A DNA stretch of 60,370 bases from DATKMK01 sp035541895 (GTDB lineage: Bacteria; Desulfobacterota; Binatia; HRBIN30; JACQVA1): assembly GCA_035541895.1 (NCBI GenBank), contig DATKMK010000031.1, forward strand, positions 1-60,370, given 5' to 3'. The notes beneath the pieces are model-generated. The model was given only the letters and a program-made list of their open reading frames with translations, was not told the origin of the DNA and did no database searches. Below are positions 56,509-60,370 of this stretch, one piece after another; the stretch's first letter is position 1, and each line of letters opens with the position of its first letter. A program made the translations under genes and the position numbers.

Positions 56509-59500
56509 ATGACACCCGCCGGTCCGGTCACCCTGCTGTTCACCGATCTGGTCAATTCGACCGAGCTTTTGCAGCGCGCCGGGGACGAGCAAGCGCAGCG
56601 CATCTTTCGAGCGCATCACAAGCTCTTGAAAACTGCCGTCGCGGCGCACGGCGGCCAGGAGGTCAAGTGGCTGGGCGATGGGCTGATGGCGGTGTTCGTG
56701 TCGCCCGCCGACGCAGTGCGCTGTGCGATCGAGATGCAGCAGGCGGCGCGCCGGCGCGTCGCCGCCGAACGCCTGGCGATCCGGGTCGGCTTGCACGTCG
56801 GCGACGCGCTGCGCGACGAGACGGACTACATGGGCCTGGCGGTGGTCATCGCACGTCGCTTGTGCGACCGCGCCGAAGGTGGGCAGATCCTGTGTAGTGT
56901 CCTGGTGACCGGGTTGCTGGCGGGGCGGCAGGCGTTCACCTTTCGTGACTGTGGCGCGCTGGCGCTCAAAGGCGTGGCGGCGCCGGTGGCTGCCAGTGAA
57001 GTGCTCTACCAGCACGATGCGCCGGCCGCGCTGCTCACCCGTCCCCCTTTCGTGGGCCGGCTCGCGGAACTGACCAAGCTCACCCAGAAGCTGCAGGAGG
57101 CGCGCGCCGGCGACGGCGGCTTGGTGCTGCTGGCGGGCGAGCCGGGGATCGGCAAGACGCGCACGCTGGAGGAGTTCGCCGAGCTGGCCCGCGAGCGTGG
57201 CGCGCGCGTGCTCACCGGGCGCTGCTACGAGGGCGAGTGGGCGCCGCCGTACGAACCGTTTGCGGAAGCACTCGCCGCGCACGCCCGCGAGGCCAACCCC
57301 GAAGAGCTGCGCCAGGACCTCGGCTTGGGAGCCGCGCCCCTGGCGCGCCTGGCGCCGGGGCTGCGCGAGAAGCTGCCGGACATCCCGGAGCCGATCGCCT
57401 TGCAACCGGATGAAGAGCGGTTCCGCCTGCTCGATGCGGTGGCCCAGTTCCTCATTGCATTGTCAGTCCGCGCACCCGTGGTCCTCATGCTCGACGACCT
57501 GCATTGGGCAGACAAGGGGACGATCGCGCTCCTGCGCCACGTGGCACGCTGCGCCGCCCGCCAGCGCATCCTGCTGCTCGGCGGCTATCGGGATGTGGAG
57601 GTGGACCGCACGCATCCATTCGCGGAAGCGCTCGGCGCCTTGCCGCGCGAGACGCGCTACGAGCACCTGGCGCTCGCCGGGCTGGAAACCGCTGAGGTCG
57701 CGCAGTTGCTGGAGACCATCGCCGACCAGGAGGTGCCGGCGGCGCTGGTCACGGCCATCCGGACGGAGACTTCCGGGAATCCCTTCTTCATCCGCGAGGT
57801 GCTGCTGCACCTGGTCGAAGAGGGCAAGATCCTGCGCCAGGACGGGCGCTGGACGGCGAGTGTCGCCATCAGCGAGATGGGGATTCCGGACAGTGTGCGC
57901 CAGGTGATCACGCGGCGTCTGTCGCACCTCTCGCCGGAGGCGAATCGACTATTGAGCGTCGGGTCGACGTTCAACGGGGCGTTCCGGTTCGACATAGCAG
58001 CGCGCGTCGCCGGGGTGACCGAAGTACAAGCACTCGATGCCATCGACGAGGCGCTGGCGGCACAGCTGCTGGTACCGAGCGGCCAGGCCGATACCTGCGA
58101 CTTCACGCATGCACTGGTGCGGCACACGCTGTACGAGCAGCTCAGCCCGCCGCGCCGCGCGCGTTTGCACCGCCAGATCGCGGAGGCGATGGAGCAGGTG
58201 TACGGCGACTCGACCGGCGAGCACGCTGGCGCCATTGCGGAGCAGTATCATCGCAGCAAGGATCTCCCCGGAGCCGAACGGGGCGTCACCCATGCCGTCG
58301 CGGCGGCCGACCGTGCCGAGGCGATGTATGCGCATGACGAGGTCGTGCGCCTGTTGCGCATCGCCGTGGAACTCACGCCGCCGAGCGCGCCGCGACCAGT
58401 CCGGCTCCTCGGGCGCTTGGCTCGCGCGCTGACATGGGTGGTGAACTTCGACGAGGCGGTAGGGGTCGCGCATGAGGCTGGCGAGTTGATCGCGGCGACC
58501 GAAGGGTCGGCGGCGGCGGCTGACTTTTTGGGTGAAGTGACCGTCGGTCTCGTCGAAGCCGGCTCACTCCGGTCGGCCTTCAAGGTCGCGCGCCAGGGGA
58601 TGGCGTACATCGGCGAGCGGCGGGATCTCACGTGGCTGCGGTTGGCGAACTACGACGTGACGCGGCGCGAGCAGGAGGACCCGGGGTATCCAGGCATTCC
58701 GCTCGACTGTCCGGAACGCCACGAGATGGGCGCCCTTGCCCGATCGATGTCACCCGATGACCTGACCGGCATCATGCCCTTCTTTGCACTCGCGTCACGA
58801 CATGAAGAGCTGGGTCGCTGGCGCCAGGTCGGATTCATGTTGACGGGCGATTTTCGGGGCTCCATCGCGACGCTGGAGGAGTGGGCAACGCGGTGTGAGC
58901 GTGAGGGGCAAATCAATTCGGCCACCCACTTGAGCTTGCTCGCAGCCCGCTGCCGGGTTGCCCTCGGAGACATTGCCGTGGCCGATGAGGCATTCGGACG
59001 CGCCGCCGCGTTCAGCAACAGGTTCCGTGTCGGCCCGCGCGCGGCACTCGGATTGACGACCTACCGGTTTGAGCGCTGCATGGTGGTCAATCAAGGCTGG
59101 GCGGAGTTGATTTCTCCAACAGTGGATCTTGCAGCGCAACCCCACGCGGAAAATCTCCACGCATTGGCGGCGATCCGGGCCGCGACGGCGGTGATCCTCG
59201 GCCGGCTCGGGCAGACACAGTCGGCGCTCCAGATGCTCGCTACGCTGCCCGCTGCGCTCGATCGCGCACCGGCGTGGGCCAACCTCTACACGGCGGCAGC
59301 GTGCCACGCCGCCGCCACGCTGTGGTCCCTGGAGCGCCTCGACCATGCGGAGTGTGTCGAGCGCAACCTGCGGGACAAGGTCATCCCGTCGGACTTCCGC
59401 GGCCCGATGTATGATAGCCGATTGGCGCTGGCCCAGCTCTGCGCCCTGCAGCGGCGGTACGACGAGGCCGTCGAGTGGTTTGCGATGGCGCGCACCGTCC

Positions 59501-60370
59501 TCGACGAGCAAGGCGCCCGCCCGTTGCGCGCGATCGTCGACTACGACGAGGCGTTGATGTACGTGCGCCGCGGCAAACCCGGTGACGCGAAGCGCGCAGC
59601 GCCGCTGCTCGAGGCCACGCTCGCCCAGTTTCGCGAGATCGGCATGCCCGGCTGGATTCGGTGCGCCGAGCATCTGCTGCGCGAGGGCAAGGAGTGGAAG
59701 CCGCAGGAAGGCACGGAGGTGCAACGACCGGCGCAATCGCCGGGGAATGAATTCCCCGGCTCAGTCGACCGCAGTCGGCTGAAGCCTGTCGTGAGCCTCG
59801 TCGAAGGGCCGCCTGCAACCAGCGAATTGGAGTCCCCTTCAGGGGACTCTTCCGAGACTCAGCCTGGGAATTCATTCCCGGGCGTCGCAGCCGATGCGAA
59901 CCTCTTCCGCCAAGAGGGTGAATTCTGGACCCTGTCCTACCGCGGCAAGACCGCCCGCCTGCGGGACACCAAGGGCTTGCACTATATCGCCCGCCTGCTC
60001 GCCCAGCCCGGCTGCGATGTGCACGTGCGCGACCTCGCCACGACGAATCCTCCGGGTGATGCGCCCAACGGCGCCGGACCCTTGCCCGTCGAAGGCGACC
60101 TCGGAACGGTTCTCGATGCGCGCGCCACGGCGCAATACAGAGAGCGGCTTGCAGAAGCGCGGCAGGAACTCGACGAGGCGAGCGCGGCGGGGGATCTCGG
60201 GCAGGCGGAACGGCTGCAGCATGAAATCCAGAGCCTCAGCGAACAACTCACGGCTGCTTACGGCCTCGGCGGCCGGCCGCGCACGGCGGGGGATCTCAAC
60301 GAACGCGTGCGCAAAGCAGTCACCAATCAAATTCGCCGCACGCTCGACCGCATCTGCGCCGTGCACCCGG
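56509..60370 (+). CDS. Class III nucleotidyl cyclase-like/AAA ATPase regulator (C-terminus outside window)
   Basis: 1287 codons are present and the frame stays open to the window end. Residues 1-165 are a class III cyclase-like domain (LFTDLVNSTEL with Asp13, WLGDGLMAVF with Asp57, Lys53). The transition-state Asn of active cyclases is Val113 (GLAVVIARRL), so activity is doubtful. An AAA/NB-ARC-like ATPase follows: Walker A AGEPGIGKT (209-217), Walker B VVLMLDDLHWAD near 324. A helical repeat region leads to a linker containing palindromes (59739-59882), then the C-terminal domain shared with the sensor at 53595. Such proteins are usually regulators or signalling ATPases. Confidence 0.88.
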   Translation, partial: MTPAGPVTLLFTDLVNSTELLQRAGDEQAQRIFRAHHKLLKTAVAAHGGQEVKWLGDGLMAVFVSPADAVRCAIEMQQAARRRVAAERLAIRVGLHVGDALRDETDYMGLAVVIARRLCDRAEGGQILCSVLVTGLLAGRQAFTFRDCGALALKGVAAPVAASEVLYQHDAPAALLTRPPFVGRLAELTKLTQKLQEARAGDGGLVLLAGEPGIGKTRTLEEFAELARERGARVLTGRCYEGEWAPPYEPFAEALAAHAREANPEELRQDLGLGAAPLARLAPGLREKLPDIPEPIALQPDEERFRLLDAVAQFLIALSVRAPVVLMLDDLHWADKGTIALLRHVARCAARQRILLLGGYRDVEVDRTHPFAEALGALPRETRYEHLALAGLETAEVAQLLETIADQEVPAALVTAIRTETSGNPFFIREVLLHLVEEGKILRQDGRWTASVAISEMGIPDSVRQVITRRLSHLSPEANRLLSVGSTFNGAFRFDIAARVAGVTEVQALDAIDEALAAQLLVPSGQADTCDFTHALVRHTLYEQLSPPRRARLHRQIAEAMEQVYGDSTGEHAGAIAEQYHRSKDLPGAERGVTHAVAAADRAEAMYAHDEVVRLLRIAVELTPPSAPRPVRLLGRLARALTWVVNFDEAVGVAHEAGELIAATEGSAAAADFLGEVTVGLVEAGSLRSAFKVARQGMAYIGERRDLTWLRLANYDVTRREQEDPGYPGIPLDCPERHEMGALARSMSPDDLTGIMPFFALASRHEELGRWRQVGFMLTGDFRGSIATLEEWATRCEREGQINSATHLSLLAARCRVALGDIAVADEAFGRAAAFSNRFRVGPRAALGLTTYRFERCMVVNQGWAELISPTVDLAAQPHAENLHALAAIRAATAVILGRLGQTQSALQMLATLPAALDRAPAWANLYTAAACHAAATLWSLERLDHAECVERNLRDKVIPSDFRGPMYDSRLALAQLCALQRRYDEAVEWFAMARTVLDEQGARPLRAIVDYDEALMYVRRGKPGDAKRAAPLLEATLAQFREIGMPGWIRCAEHLLREGKEWKPQEGTEVQRPAQSPGNEFPGSVDRSRLKPVVSLVEGPPATSELESPSGDSSETQPGNSFPGVAADANLFRQEGEFWTLSYRGKTARLRDTKGLHYIARLLAQPGCDVHVRDLATTNPPGDAPNGAGPLPVEGDLGTVLDARATAQYRERLAEARQELDEASAAGDLGQAERLQHEIQSLSEQLTAAYGLGGRPRTAGDLNERVRKAVTNQIRRTLDRICAVHP
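59739..59882 (+). repeat. Cluster of palindromes inside the coding linker
   Basis: Three hairpins lie in frame inside the cyclase/ATPase gene: GCCGGGGAAT/ATTCCCCGGC (59739-59760), GAGTCCCCT/AGGGGACTC (59830-59849) and CCTGGGAAT/ATTCCCGGG (59863-59882, one mismatch). They encode a Pro/Ser/Gly linker (e.g. SPGNEFPG, PGNSFPG). The outer two arms share GGGAAT/ATTCCC, so they may be mates of one element. REP-like elements within genes are unusual. Confidence 0.75.

Overview
The window is GC-rich, densely coded bacterial chromosome with almost no mobile DNA. The organism is probably an uncultured deltaproteobacterium-like lineage; my best guess is Candidatus Binatota. This is an inference from four things: a secreted protein with paired calcium-loop (dockerin-like) repeats of a style I associate with that group, a haloalkane dehalogenase plus many CoA/SDR-type catabolic genes, large multiheme cytochromes, and high GC. 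No rRNA or other marker gene settles it.

Layout. 1-2370: the C-terminal tail of ftsZ with its terminator, a TetR/ferritin-like diiron gene pair, and an initiator tRNA. 2393-11917: accessory catabolic genes, comprising an APH-fold kinase, two SDRs, and a TetR-led operon (haloalkane dehalogenase, GST-like, sulfatase, GST-like), then a lipase-maturation-factor-like membrane protein. 12118-19266: a secreted protein of unknown role, a transglutaminase-fold protein, a small membrane protein, RidA, and a parvulin/HupE-UreJ/DUF3604 set. 19378-23230: a TetR-controlled HlyD/ABC-2 efflux operon. 23231-24774: decayed sequence, including a remnant duplicated from the DUF3604 gene, plus one acyltransferase. 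24775-32526: a glycosyltransferase-like gene, gltD, gltB and an Lrp/AsnC regulator overlapping gltB. 32666-39673: beta-carbonic anhydrase, DUF2760, two divergent Hsp70-like ATPases and a LolA-like secreted protein.

39674-50756 is the most notable part. A minus-strand operon reads Rieske protein, b6-type cytochrome b, 9-heme cytochrome c, 19-heme NapC-type cytochrome c, 11-heme cytochrome c fused to a membrane b-type domain, and a small lipoprotein. That is 39 c-type heme motifs in three consecutive genes. A good sigma-54 (-24/-12) promoter match lies 161 bases upstream of the Rieske start codon. An NtrC-type sigma-54 activator flanked by two CBS-domain proteins, a cupredoxin-like protein and a small cytochrome c lie just beyond it. 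I read this as a quinol-oxidising complex that passes electrons to a periplasmic multiheme chain, under sigma-54 control.

50794-60370: an SDR, a TauD-type dioxygenase and a third CBS protein. Two copies of a ~190-bp sequence flank the dioxygenase, the second ending at the CBS start codon. Then come a PDZ/membrane/GAF sensor, a frameshifted ribbon-helix-helix antitoxin gene, and a cyclase/AAA-ATPase that runs off the window. The sensor and the cyclase/ATPase share nearly the same C-terminal domain although the rest of each protein is unrelated. The ATPase linker carries a cluster of in-frame palindromes.
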